From NCBI GenBank assembly GCA_903889245.1, contig CAISWQ010000056.1, positions 124,001-188,000 on the forward strand: 64,000 nt of DNA. The letters are read 5' to 3'. Within the stretch, counting starts at the first letter, position 1. The number at the start of each line of letters is the position of its first letter. Below the pieces are notes generated by a model. The model did not search any database. It was not told the origin of the DNA and saw only the letters and a program-made list of their open reading frames with translations. The position numbers and the translations under genes are program-made. The stretch is from an uncultured Lentisphaerota bacterium. GTDB lineage: Bacteria > Verrucomicrobiota > Kiritimatiellia > CAIQIC01. Of this stretch, positions 57,380 to 64,000 are shown in pieces.

Positions 57380-58714
57380 ATGAGTTCACACACAGGCGGC
57401 AGCATATTCAAAGCCTACGACATTCGCGGCATCTATGGCCAGTCGTTGACCGACGAACTCGCTTTCAAGCTAGGCCGAGCTTTTGCCACGTTTCTCAAGC
57501 CGCGCAAGGTTGTTGTCGGCCGCGATATGCGTCCGCATTCGACGCCGCTGTTCCGCGAGCTTGCGCGCGGACTGACCTTGCACGGCGTGGACGTGGTGGA
57601 CTTGGGTATGTGTTCCACGCCGATGTGTTATTTTGCGGATGGCCATCTGGGCGCCGATGCCGGCGTCATGATCACCGCCAGCCACAACCCTGGCGAGTGG
57701 AACGGCTTCAAGCTCTGCCGCGAACAGGCCATTCCGATCAGCGGCGCCACCGGCATCAAGGACCTCGAAAAGTTCGTGCTTTCCGGCGCGTTCGCGCCCG
57801 CCGCCGCCAAGCCCGGCACGGTGACGACCTATGACGTGGTGCCCAACTACGTCGCGCGTATCCGCCGCTACGCCGACATCCGCCGCCCACTCCGCGTCTG
57901 CGTGGACTTCGCCAACGCGATGGGCATCCTCGAAAATAAGGTGCTCGAAGGACTGGTCGAAATTGATCCGCTGTTCGACACCCTCGACGGCACCTTCCCC
58001 AGCCACGAGGCCAACCCGCTCAAGCTCGACACCCTCGACGCCATCCAGCAGAAAATGCGCGCCGGCCACTATGACTTCGGCATCGCCTACGATGGCGACG
58101 CCGACCGCGCCGGCTTCCTCGATGAACGCGGCGAGATCATCCCGATGGACATCATCACCGCGCTCATCGCGCAGGCCTTTCTCAAGAAGCAAAAAGGCAA
58201 CGTCTTCTACGACCTGCGCAGCTCGTGGGCGGTCAAGGAAGTCATCGCCGAGAACGGCGGCACGCCCCTGATGAGCCGCGTCGGCCACGCCTTCATCAAG
58301 GCCCAGATGCGCGCGGCCAACGCGATCTTCGCCGGCGAGCTCTCCGGACACTACTACTTCCAGGAAAATTTCTTCGCCGAAAGTTCCTCGCTCGCCGCGC
58401 TCTCCATCGCCAACCTCGTCAGTGCCGCCAGTGTCCCGTTGTCCGGCCTGATCAAGCCGATCATGCGCTATTTTGCCAGCGGCGAAATCAACAGCGAAGT
58501 CCACGATCCGCAGAAAGTACTCGCCGCGCTGCGCGCCAAATATACCGGGGGCCAGGTCACCGAACTTGACGGCCTCTCAATCGAGTACAGCGACTGGTGG
58601 TTCAACGTTCGCTGCTCGAATACCGAGCCGCTGGTCCGTCTGAACCTGGAAGCCAAGACTAGGGCCATGATGGAACAGAAGCGCGACGAACTGCTCGCGC
58701 TCATCCGCGCCTGA
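57380..58714 (+). CDS. Phosphomannomutase/phosphoglucomutase
   Basis: This 444-residue enzyme of the alpha-D-phosphohexomutase family interconverts 1- and 6-phosphates of mannose and glucose. The four domains are seen: FKAYDIRGIYG (start), the phosphoserine loop GVMITASHNPGEWNGFKLC (Ser in TASHNP), the metal-binding loop IAYDGDADRAGFLDERGEI, the sugar-binding loop GELSGHYYFQ, and the phosphate-binding loop RCSNTEPLVRLNLEAK. Length matches bacterial ManB/AlgC. The ribosome site CTAGGAGCTCC precedes the ATG. It likely supplies nucleotide-sugar precursors for the glycan genes of the window. Confidence 0.96.
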   Translation: MSSHTGGSIFKAYDIRGIYGQSLTDELAFKLGRAFATFLKPRKVVVGRDMRPHSTPLFRELARGLTLHGVDVVDLGMCSTPMCYFADGHLGADAGVMITASHNPGEWNGFKLCREQAIPISGATGIKDLEKFVLSGAFAPAAAKPGTVTTYDVVPNYVARIRRYADIRRPLRVCVDFANAMGILENKVLEGLVEIDPLFDTLDGTFPSHEANPLKLDTLDAIQQKMRAGHYDFGIAYDGDADRAGFLDERGEIIPMDIITALIAQAFLKKQKGNVFYDLRSSWAVKEVIAENGGTPLMSRVGHAFIKAQMRAANAIFAGELSGHYYFQENFFAESSSLAALSIANLVSAASVPLSGLIKPIMRYFASGEINSEVHDPQKVLAALRAKYTGGQVTELDGLSIEYSDWWFNVRCSNTEPLVRLNLEAKTRAMMEQKRDELLALIRA

Positions 58715-58717
58715 GGC

Positions 58718-58797
58718 TTTCCAGGGCTTGGGAAACGCGCGGCGAAATTTTCCAATCCTTGGAAAACCACGGCCGCCCGGTTCCCATCCTTGGAAAA
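58718..58797. repeat. Palindrome array A13 (3 units)
   Basis: Units start at 58718, 58748 and 58781 (spacing 30 and 33): TTTCCAGGGCTTGGGAAA, TTTTCCAATCCTTGGAAAA, TTCCCATCCTTGGAAAA. The array starts 4 nt after the phosphomannomutase stop and ends at the terminator of the converging gene. Confidence 0.94.
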
Positions 58798-58829
58798 TAA
58801 AACGACGGCAGGTTGGACCTGCCGTCGTT
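58793..58829 (-). terminator. Rho-independent terminator of the Cys-rich gene (minus strand)
   Basis: A 12-bp perfect stem (58801-58812 with 58818-58829) is followed on the minus strand by TTTTATTTT. Confidence 0.88.
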
Positions 58830-58849
58830 GCGCACTGGCTGGGCGCGCT

Positions 58850-59194
58850 TTATTTCGGCGCCGGGCAGCAGCCCTTGTCCTTCTTGCAGCCGGCCACGTT
58901 GGCCTCCCACTGCTTGACCTGTTCCGGCGTGAGGATTTCCTTCATCGCCGCGGCGCAAGCCTTGCAGCAGCCCTGCGGGCAGCCGTCCTTGCACTTGGCC
59001 TGCAGCGCATCCACCTTGGCCTTCTGCTCGTCGGTCAGGGTGATGCCCTTGACGCATTTGCAGGGGCACTGCATCTTGGCGCCAGCCGCCTTCGCGCCCT
59101 CGGCCTTCGCCTCGCAACTGCCGCAGGCCGCGCGCGCCACACCCGTGGCCGCGACCAGCACCGCCACCAACAGCCCAGCGAATAACTTGTTCAT
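58850..59194 (-). CDS. Exported Cys-rich protein with LTxxQ-like motifs
   Basis: This 114-residue protein has a signal peptide (MNKLFAGLLVAVLVAATGVARA). The mature part has about 13 Cys: ACGSCEAKAEGAK, CPCKCVKGITLTDEQKAKVDALQAKCKDGCPQGCCKACAAAMKEILTPEQVKQWEANVAGCKKDKGCC. The two segments ITLTDEQKAKVDALQ and ILTPEQVKQWEANV are LTxxQ motifs of the periplasmic CpxP/Spy family of metal-responsive chaperones. The Cys density suggests metal binding. It is divergent from nikR, so it may serve nickel or copper handling, but that is inference. Confidence 0.77.
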   Translation of the reverse strand: MNKLFAGLLVAVLVAATGVARAACGSCEAKAEGAKAAGAKMQCPCKCVKGITLTDEQKAKVDALQAKCKDGCPQGCCKACAAAMKEILTPEQVKQWEANVAGCKKDKGCCPAPK

Positions 59195-59226
59195 TCCGTG
59201 GTTTCCTTTCGGGTTGGACCGCCGGG

Positions 59227-59254
59227 AGTCTAAACCGGAATCCGGCAGCGTCAA
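59227..59254 (-). promoter_or_regulatory. Promoter of the Cys-rich gene
   Basis: On the minus strand, TTGACG (59254-59249) and TAGACT (59232-59227) are 16 bp apart. The start codon and GAAAGGAAACC follow about 33 nt later. Confidence 0.55.
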
Positions 59255-59285
59255 GTGCCGGCGTGCTTGAACGCCGGCGGCGCAG

Positions 59286-59313
59286 GTGTTACGATTTCGG
59301 CGAAAGGTAACAC
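59286..59313 (+). promoter_or_regulatory. NikR operator (GTGTTAC-N14-GTAACAC)
   Basis: A perfect 7-bp inverted repeat with a 14-nt spacer matches the NikR site type reported for several delta-proteobacteria. It ends one base before the nikR ATG and covers the AAAGG ribosome site, so nickel-bound NikR would block its own operon. Confidence 0.88.
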
Positions 59314-59314
59314 C

Positions 59315-59743
59315 ATGAAACCCGAGCGCCTCTGCCGTTTCAGCATCTCGATGCCCGCCGCGTTGGCCAACCAGCTCGACGCCTTGGTCTGCGACAAAGG
59401 CTACGCCAACCGCTCGCAGGCCGTCGCCGACCTCGTCCGCGGCCGGCTCGTCGAGCATCACCAGGAACTGGGCGACCGCGAGATCGCCGGGACCATCACG
59501 CTGGTCTATGACCACCACAAACCGCACCTGCAGGCGGCGCTGACCGATATCCAGCATGACCATCACGACGTGATCATCTCGACCATGCACGTCCATCTGG
59601 ACCATCACAATTGCCTTGAGGTGCTGGTGGTGCGCGGGCGCGGCGAGGTGATCCGCAAAATCGCCGATGAATTGCTCGCCGCCAAGGGCGTCAAACACGG
59701 CCGGCTGACCATCACCACAACGGGCAAGGATATGGAAACATGA
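59315..59743 (+). CDS. nikR: Nickel-responsive regulator NikR
   Basis: This 142-residue ribbon-helix-helix repressor represses nickel uptake when nickel is bound. The N-terminal RHH domain is RFSISMPAALANQLDALVCDKGYANRSQAVADLVR. The ACT-like C-terminal domain has the full high-affinity nickel site: H81 (IQHDHHD), H92 and H94 (TMHVHLDHHNC) and C100. These correspond to H76, H87, H89 and C95 of E. coli NikR. An operator overlaps its start codon. The stop overlaps the next gene (ATGA). Confidence 0.97.
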   Translation: MKPERLCRFSISMPAALANQLDALVCDKGYANRSQAVADLVRGRLVEHHQELGDREIAGTITLVYDHHKPHLQAALTDIQHDHHDVIISTMHVHLDHHNCLEVLVVRGRGEVIRKIADELLAAKGVKHGRLTITTTGKDMET

Positions 59744-60516
59744 GCTGGCGGAACGCGCTGACGTGGTGCGCGCTCGGCTTGCTGCCCGCCATGGTGTGGG
59801 CGGGCCGGCCCTTATTGACGGACGACACGGGTACGGTGAAGCCCGGCCATGTGGAACTGGAGGCCGGCGCGCTCGGCATTGGCAATGGCCCGACCCGGCA
59901 CATGGATGCGTTGGCCTGCCTGACCTTGGGTGTGACGCCGCGGCTCGAGGCGGGCGCCGGTTTCGGCGCGCAGTGGGAGCAGCGCCGGCCCGAGGACGGG
60001 ACGCACGACAGCTTCACCGATTGCACCGACCTGACGCTGGGGCTGAAGTGGCAGGGGCTCGCGGATGGTCCCGCCGGTCTCTCGCTGGCGTTGGCGCCGA
60101 CGCTCAAGCTGCCTTTCGCCAATCGGGACAAGAACGGCAGTGGTGAACTGGATTTCGATCTGGCGGGCCTCGCCTCCCTGCCGCTCGGTGAGCGCGCCAA
60201 CCTGCACTTCAATGTCGGGTACATGTGGGTCGGCGACAACGACGAGGATCTGTCCGATCTCCTCCGCCTCGGCCTCGCGCTGGATTATGCCTGCACCCCG
60301 GCGTGGCAGTGGGTCGCTGAACTCTATGCCGTACAGGCGGTGGAGACGCGCGACCCGTGGATGCTCTCCGCCAACACCGGCCTGCGCTGGACGGTCTGCG
60401 ATGGGCTGGTATTGGATGGCGCGGTCGGCGCGGGCTTACATGGCGACATGCCGGACCTCACCGCCACGGTCGGGTTGACGTGGAATTATGGTTGGCGCCG
60501 GGTTGGAGAAAAGTGA
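59740..60516 (+). CDS. Outer-membrane transporter-like barrel in the nickel operon
   Basis: This 258-residue protein has a signal peptide (MSWRNALTWCALGLLPAMVWAG) and the opening GRPLLTDDTGTVKPGHVELEAGALGIG, which is typical of the PF13557 'MetA-pathway of phenol degradation'/transporter-like barrels. Alternating strands (RLEAGAGFGAQWEQ, LTLGLKWQGLADGPAGLSLALAPTLKLPF, LHFNVGYMWVG) end in TVGLTWNYGW. As the second gene of the nikR operon it probably lets nickel pass the outer membrane. It overlaps nikR by 4 nt. Confidence 0.82.
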   Translation: MSWRNALTWCALGLLPAMVWAGRPLLTDDTGTVKPGHVELEAGALGIGNGPTRHMDALACLTLGVTPRLEAGAGFGAQWEQRRPEDGTHDSFTDCTDLTLGLKWQGLADGPAGLSLALAPTLKLPFANRDKNGSGELDFDLAGLASLPLGERANLHFNVGYMWVGDNDEDLSDLLRLGLALDYACTPAWQWVAELYAVQAVETRDPWMLSANTGLRWTVCDGLVLDGAVGAGLHGDMPDLTATVGLTWNYGWRRVGEK

Positions 60517-60517
60517 C

Positions 60518-61429
60518 ATGCACATCCCCGATGGCTTTCTGGATGCGAAGACGGCGGTGACCACCGGCGTGCTGGCGGTGGCGGGCCTGGGGCTGGCGCT
60601 GCGCCGGGTCCGGCAGACGCTGCCGCCGCAGCAGGTGCCGTTGCTCGGGCTGGCGGCGGCGTTCATTTTCGCGGCGCAGATGCTGAACTTCCCGGTCGGG
60701 GTCGGCGTCTCCGGCCATCTGCTCGGCGGTGCGCTGGCGGCGGCGTTGCTCGGCCCCGCGGCCGCGGTGATCGCGATGAGCGCCGTGCTCGTGTTGCAGT
60801 GCCTGCTCTTCAGCGATGGCGGTGTGACGGCGCTGGGCGCGAATCTGTTCAATATGGCGCTGGCCGCGCCGGTGGCGGCCTGGCTGGTCTATCGGTCGCT
60901 GGCGCGCGTGCTGGATCGCCGCCTCGCGGTGGCACTGGCCGCGTGGCTTTCCACCCTGACCGCCGCGCTGCTCTGCGCCGGCGAGCTCGCGTGGTCGGGC
61001 CGCGTCGGCTGGCAGCTCGTGTTCCCGGCGCTGGGCGGCGTCCACGCGCTCATCGGGATTGGCGAGGCCCTGATCACCGCGCTGATCCTCGGCGCGATTG
61101 TCGCGGCGCGTCCCGAACTATTGGAAACCAGTGTCGCCACACCGCGCCGCGACGTGCTTGGACTGGGCCTGCTGCTCTCGCTGGGCTTGGTGCTCTTCAT
61201 CGCGCCGTTCGCCTGCCCGTGGCCCGATGGCCTCGAAAAAGTCGCCGCCCAGCTCGGCTTTGAGCAACACGGCTCGACGTTGCTCAAGTCGCCGCTCGCC
61301 GATTACGCCGTACCGGGCCTCAAGTGGGAGGGCCTCGGCACCATCGTGAGCGGCGTCATCGGCACGCTGGCGGTCTTCGCGCTCGCGTGGGCCGTGGTGC
61401 GGATGATGAAAGTGAGAGGGAAGATGTGA
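60518..61429 (+). CDS. nikMN: Energy-coupling-factor nickel transporter, fused NikM-NikN
   Basis: This 303-residue membrane protein begins with the MHIPDGFLD motif, whose amino terminus and His2 bind nickel or cobalt in CbiM/NikM proteins. The CbiM part (seven helices) has VSGHLLGGALAAALLGPAAAVIAMSAVLVLQCLLFSDGG and LGANLFNMALAAPVAA. The C-terminal part has the PDGLE signature (CPWPDGLEKVA) of the NikN subunit, followed by its last helix. It is the substrate-specific S component of an ECF-type importer. The operon's NikR makes nickel the probable substrate. Confidence 0.95.
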   Translation: MHIPDGFLDAKTAVTTGVLAVAGLGLALRRVRQTLPPQQVPLLGLAAAFIFAAQMLNFPVGVGVSGHLLGGALAAALLGPAAAVIAMSAVLVLQCLLFSDGGVTALGANLFNMALAAPVAAWLVYRSLARVLDRRLAVALAAWLSTLTAALLCAGELAWSGRVGWQLVFPALGGVHALIGIGEALITALILGAIVAARPELLETSVATPRRDVLGLGLLLSLGLVLFIAPFACPWPDGLEKVAAQLGFEQHGSTLLKSPLADYAVPGLKWEGLGTIVSGVIGTLAVFALAWAVVRMMKVRGKM

Positions 61430-61434
61430 GCAGT

Positions 61435-61486
61435 AAGCTGTCCAGCCTCCCACTACTCCAGTTCTCCAACACGCCAGCACTCCTCG
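61435..61486. repeat. Short-word repeat (CCAGCACTCC words) in the nickel operon
   Basis: Degenerate words of the type CTCCAGTTCTCCAACACGCC fill the 64-nt spacer between nikMN and nikQ. Confidence 0.55.
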
Positions 61487-61493
61487 CTGCCGC

Positions 61494-62111
61494 ATGAAGC
61501 CTGACTTCATAGATCGCTATAGCCGGCTCGCCAGCCCGGTCCACCAGCTTGCCGCGGGGCCGAAGCTGCTGGCGGGGCTGGCGCTGGTGCTGCTGGTGGC
61601 GCTCTGGCCCGGCGCGCCGTGGCGGCTCCTGGGCGCGGTCGCCGCGTTGCTGCTGGCGCTGGCGCTGTTGAGCCGGATTCCGCCGCGCTTCCTGCTGCGC
61701 CGCCTGCTGATCGCCGGACCGTTCGCGCTGGGCGTCGCGGTCCTCGCGGTGCTGCAGCCCGGCGGCCTCCAGATTTTTATCGTCATGCTCGCCAAGAGCA
61801 CGCTTTGCCTCGCGGCGATGATCCTGCTGACCGCGACGACGCCGTTCACCGACCTGCTCGCTGCGTTGCGCCGCGCCCGCGTGCCGGGAGTTTTCGTGAC
61901 CACGCTGGCGCTGCTCTACCGCTATCTCTTCGTGCTCGCCGATGAAACGCTCCGTATGCGCCGCGCGCGCATGAGCCGCAGCTTCATGCCCGCGCGCGCC
62001 CACCACTGGCGCTCGCTCGCCACCGTCGCCGGCCAGCTTTTTTTGCGCGCCCACGACCGTGCCGGCCGCATCTTCGCGGCCATGAGCGCCCGCGGCTGGG
62101 AGGAGCGCTGA
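61494..62111 (+). CDS. nikQ: ECF transporter transmembrane component NikQ/CbiQ
   Basis: This 205-residue T-component of the ECF nickel importer has four to five helices. Family motifs are seen: DRYSRLASPVHQLAAGPKLLAGLALVLLVALWP at the start, VPGVFVTTLALLYRYLFVLADETLRMRRARMSR, and the coupling-helix segment DRAGRIFAAMSARGWEER near the end ('A-R-G' motif). It joins nikMN to the ATPase NikO. It lies 64 nt after nikMN. Confidence 0.93.
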   Translation: MKPDFIDRYSRLASPVHQLAAGPKLLAGLALVLLVALWPGAPWRLLGAVAALLLALALLSRIPPRFLLRRLLIAGPFALGVAVLAVLQPGGLQIFIVMLAKSTLCLAAMILLTATTPFTDLLAALRRARVPGVFVTTLALLYRYLFVLADETLRMRRARMSRSFMPARAHHWRSLATVAGQLFLRAHDRAGRIFAAMSARGWEER

Positions 62112-62116
62112 AGCCA

Positions 62117-62146
62117 TTTATGATTTACGATTTATGATGGGTGATT
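62117..62146. repeat. Short-word repeat (ATGATTTACG words)
   Basis: TTTATGATTTACGATTTATG followed by ATGGGTGATTTAAGG is an AT-rich word repeat, foreign in composition to its GC-rich neighbours, in the 110-nt gap between nikQ and nikO. Confidence 0.6.
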
Positions 62147-62221
62147 TAAGGCATGAAGAGTTTCAACAAATACACCAGCGGAGAGTGCTCCCTTTCGTCC
62201 GTTGAGAAACACACTTGAACC

Positions 62222-62989
62222 ATGAATACCTCTACTGCCATGGCCGTTGAGAACCTCCGCTACCGCTATGCCGATGGCTCGGAGGCGTTACGCGGCATCA
62301 GCTTCGTTGTGGAACCCGGCGAGCGCGTTGCGCTGATCGGGCCGAACGGCGCGGGCAAATCCACCTTGCTGCTGCACCTCAACGGCCTGCTGCCGGAACG
62401 GCCGGCGGAGCTTTCCGCCGTGCAGATCTGCGGCGCGCTGGTGATGCCGGAGAACTTTTCCAAGGTTCGGAAAAATGTCGGCCTGCTTTTCCAAGACCCG
62501 GACGACCAGCTTTTCTGTCCGACGGTTTTCGAGGACGTCGCCTTCGGCCCGCGCCAGCTTGGCGTGGAAGGCGACGCGCTGAACGCGAAGGTGGCCGCGG
62601 CGCTGGCGCAGGTCGGGCTGGCCGGCTACGAGAACCGCCTGCCGCACCACTTGAGCCGCGGCGAGAAGCGGCGCGTGTGCCTCGCGGGCGTGCTCGTGTG
62701 CGAACCGGCGGTGCTCGCGCTCGACGAGCCGACGACCGACCTCGACCCGCGCGGCCGCCGCGAACTGAAGCTGCTGCTCCGCCGCCTGCCCGCCGCGCAG
62801 CTCATTGCGACGCACGACCTCGAACTCGTTGTGGAAAACTGCACGCGCGCCATCCTGCTCGACCGCGGCACGGTCATCGCCGAGGGCCCGCCCACCGCGC
62901 TGCTGGCCGATGAGCAACTGATGCTGGCCCACGGCCTGGAGCGTCCGCACATCCTGCAACACCTCCAGCATCAGCACCGGCACGATTAG
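62222..62989 (+). CDS. nikO: ECF transporter ATP-binding protein NikO/CbiO
   Basis: This 255-residue ATPase powers the nickel importer. Walker A is GPNGAGKSTL, the Q-loop LLFQDPDDQLFCPTVFEDVAFGP is typical of CbiO/NikO, the signature LSRGEKRRVCLAGVL, Walker B AVLALDEPTTDLDPRGRR and the H-loop LIATHDLELV. The coding region includes TTTTCCAAGGTTCGGAAAA (62456-62474), a near match to the type A palindrome, where related proteins read RKKVGLVFQ. The C-terminal His-rich tail (LQHQHRHD) could bind metal. Two in-frame ATGs near the start are possible. Confidence 0.95.
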   Translation: MNTSTAMAVENLRYRYADGSEALRGISFVVEPGERVALIGPNGAGKSTLLLHLNGLLPERPAELSAVQICGALVMPENFSKVRKNVGLLFQDPDDQLFCPTVFEDVAFGPRQLGVEGDALNAKVAAALAQVGLAGYENRLPHHLSRGEKRRVCLAGVLVCEPAVLALDEPTTDLDPRGRRELKLLLRRLPAAQLIATHDLELVVENCTRAILLDRGTVIAEGPPTALLADEQLMLAHGLERPHILQHLQHQHRHD

Positions 62990-63060
62990 GAACACGCTGC
63001 GCCCTGCTGGCGAGGGATTCCGGATGACAGCACTTGCCCCTCCCCTTGCAGGTGCGGGCG

Positions 63061-63094
63061 GATAATTGCAGAGTTGTACAACTCTGCAATTATC
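63061..63094. repeat. Perfect 34-nt palindrome, possible terminator or operator
   Basis: GATAATTGCAGAGTTGT and its exact reverse complement form an uninterrupted palindrome of 34 nt, followed by TTTTGGG. The AT content is higher than the neighbourhood. It lies 72 nt after nikO; it may terminate transcription or bind a regulator. The 271-bp gap 62990-63260 has no other clear feature. Confidence 0.75.
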
Positions 63095-63260
63095 TTTTGG
63101 GAACTTCCGCGGCGGCTGGCGGTGGCATTCGTGGGCGACTACGCTTTTCCATCGCCATCCCAGCTTTCGGCTGTCATCGAAGCTGGCCGTCCATGTTCCG
63201 GATGCTGATTCCGCCATCTGCCTTCTTGCATCCCGCCGCCTGAATCGCCATGCTGCCGCC

Positions 63261-63674
63261 GTGAGCAGGGAACGTTTCAACCGTGGCGCGTGGGCCGTGC
63301 AGCGCGAGCGCTGTCAGATCGAGAGCGAGCGCCCATCGCCGGCGCGGCGCGACCGCGCCGTGGCCGGCCTCGCCCAACAAATCATCAAGGAGTTGAAGCT
63401 GGATGCCCGCGTGACGGAAAATCGCCTGCTGAACGAGTGGCCGCAGATCGTCGGGCCGCAGGTGGCGGTACACGCCCGGCCCGGCCGGCTGGAGCGCGGT
63501 GTACTGACGGTGTTCGTCGCCAACTCGGTCTGGCTGGCGGAGTTGAGCCGCATGTGGCTCAAGCCGATGCTGAACAACATCCAGCGCCAGCTCGGCAACG
63601 CCGATGTACGCAGCCTGCGCCTGCAACTCGATCCCGATCCGCCACGGGAGCCAAAGTTGAAAGCAGAAATCTGA
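63261..63674 (+). CDS. DUF721/DciA-like protein
   Basis: This protein of 137 residues resembles the DciA family, which helps load the replicative helicase in many bacteria. The core VTENRLLNEWPQIVGPQVAVHARPGRLERGVLTVFVANSVWLAELSRMWLKPMLNNIQRQLGNADVRSLRLQ matches the DUF721 pattern ('W...vG......t.p..l..g.L.V.v.s..w...L'). I chose a GTG at 63261; the start is weakly supported. The last residues (KLKAEI) run into a word repeat. Confidence 0.75.
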   Translation: MSRERFNRGAWAVQRERCQIESERPSPARRDRAVAGLAQQIIKELKLDARVTENRLLNEWPQIVGPQVAVHARPGRLERGVLTVFVANSVWLAELSRMWLKPMLNNIQRQLGNADVRSLRLQLDPDPPREPKLKAEI

Positions 63675-63737
63675 AAGCAGAAAGCAGAAACCTGAAGGCT
63701 GAAACTTGAAACCTGAAAGCCGAAGTCTGCAATCCTC
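63655..63737. repeat. Short-word repeat (GAAAGCAGAAATCTGAAAGC words)
   Basis: About nine words of the type GAAAGCAGAAA or GAAACCTGAAA run from inside the end of the DciA-like gene into the next spacer. This is the most regular word repeat of the window. Confidence 0.75.
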
Positions 63738-63809
63738 CAAACACAGGCCTGCGCCCGTTCTCGCTGCGTGGCGCGGTTGGTGTCGCCGGTTTAGGGGAGT
63801 GTCGCCGGC

Positions 63810-64000
63810 ATGATGACGAAGGTGCGTTCGCTGCTCGTGCTGCTGGCGGTCGGCGCGCTGCTGGTGGGTGCGCCGCTGCTCGGCGTCTGGCTCGCGGGCC
63901 ACGACCTCGCGCCCTACCTGAAATTCCCGCCCGCCGAAAAAGAATTTCTCCGCGACTCGTTCTCGCTCCCCGCCTTCCTCGTGCTGGCCGTGCTCATCAT
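63810..64000 (+). CDS. Membrane protein, N-terminal part (cut by right window edge)
   Basis: Sixty-three residues are visible. A membrane helix (VRSLLVLLAVGALLVGAPLLGVWLAG) follows the start, then KFPPAEKEFLRDSFSLPAFLVLAVLI begins a second helix. It is probably a multi-pass protein; the family cannot be named from this fragment. Confidence 0.6.
   Translation, partial: MMTKVRSLLVLLAVGALLVGAPLLGVWLAGHDLAPYLKFPPAEKEFLRDSFSLPAFLVLAVLI

Noticed and set aside
8657-58797. Palindrome arrays as CRISPR
   Set aside because: The repeat is only 18-19 bp and symmetric, spacers are 11-15 nt, arrays have two to four units and several are in coding frames. No cas gene is present.

Overview
The window is about 64 kb of GC-rich bacterial chromosome. 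It is densely coded, with short intergenic spaces and promoters that read as ordinary sigma-70 boxes (TTGACn, 16-17 bp, TAnnnT). The gene content (GroEL ending in GGM-type repeats, LarB/LarC, many secreted glycoside hydrolases, a malectin-like protein, Tat-exported oxidoreductases, RNase HIII, an HU-like protein) and the abundant interspersed repeats point to the PVC group, most likely a Verrucomicrobiota/Kiritimatiellota-type polysaccharide degrader. That assignment is inference; no rRNA gene is present to settle it.

Layout. 1-2 kb: end of groEL, a VapBC-type toxin-antitoxin pair and a PadR regulator. 2.5-11 kb: an operon of a giant alpha-2-macroglobulin carrying an N-terminal HAAS-like domain, an MliC-type lysozyme-inhibitor lipoprotein and penicillin-binding protein 1C, which together look like an envelope-protection module. 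11-15 kb: folB, a LolA-like protein, three tandem paralogues of a small exported protein, and a TPR-YidD fusion next to a TPR membrane protein. 16-20 kb: larB-larC for the nickel-pincer cofactor, a glycosyltransferase and an SGNH lipoprotein. 20.6 kb: tRNA-Ser(GGA). 21-29 kb: GH28, MurJ, a KimA-like transporter behind a c-di-AMP (ydaO) riboswitch, an O-antigen-ligase-like protein, a DJ-1 protein and an HU-like protein. 29-31 kb: an FAH-family enzyme and RNase HIII. 31-36 kb: an exopolysaccharide export locus with a beta-barrel, a Wzc-like tyrosine kinase and a Wza-like lipoprotein. 36-40 kb: a dehydrogenase, a zinc-ribbon protein, an M28 peptidase and an outer-membrane protein. 40-55 kb: a carbohydrate-degradation region (UroD-like, GH89, GH31, Gfo/Idh/MocA, a TIM-barrel protein, malectin, GH2) interrupted by a low-GC restriction endonuclease. 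55-59 kb: a large protein of unknown family, phosphomannomutase and a Cys-rich exported protein. 59-63 kb: a nickel regulon (NikR with its operator, outer-membrane protein, NikMN, NikQ, NikO). It ends with a DciA-like protein and a truncated membrane protein.

The most striking feature is a dispersed repeat system. About 33 copies of an 18-19 bp palindrome (consensus TTTTCCAAGCCTTGGAAAA) occur in 13 clusters of two to four, with a start-to-start distance of 30-33 bp, about three helical turns. At four loci the last palindrome is joined within 2-3 nt to a second palindromic family (GTAGCGGC...GCCGCTAC). Several arrays lie inside genes and are read in frame. A separate repeat of about 100 bp supplies the N-termini of the MliC and PBP1C genes, and degenerate short-word repeats fill spacers and even interrupt larC. 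Several genes have a -10 box only 6-8 nt before the start codon, suggesting leaderless mRNAs.
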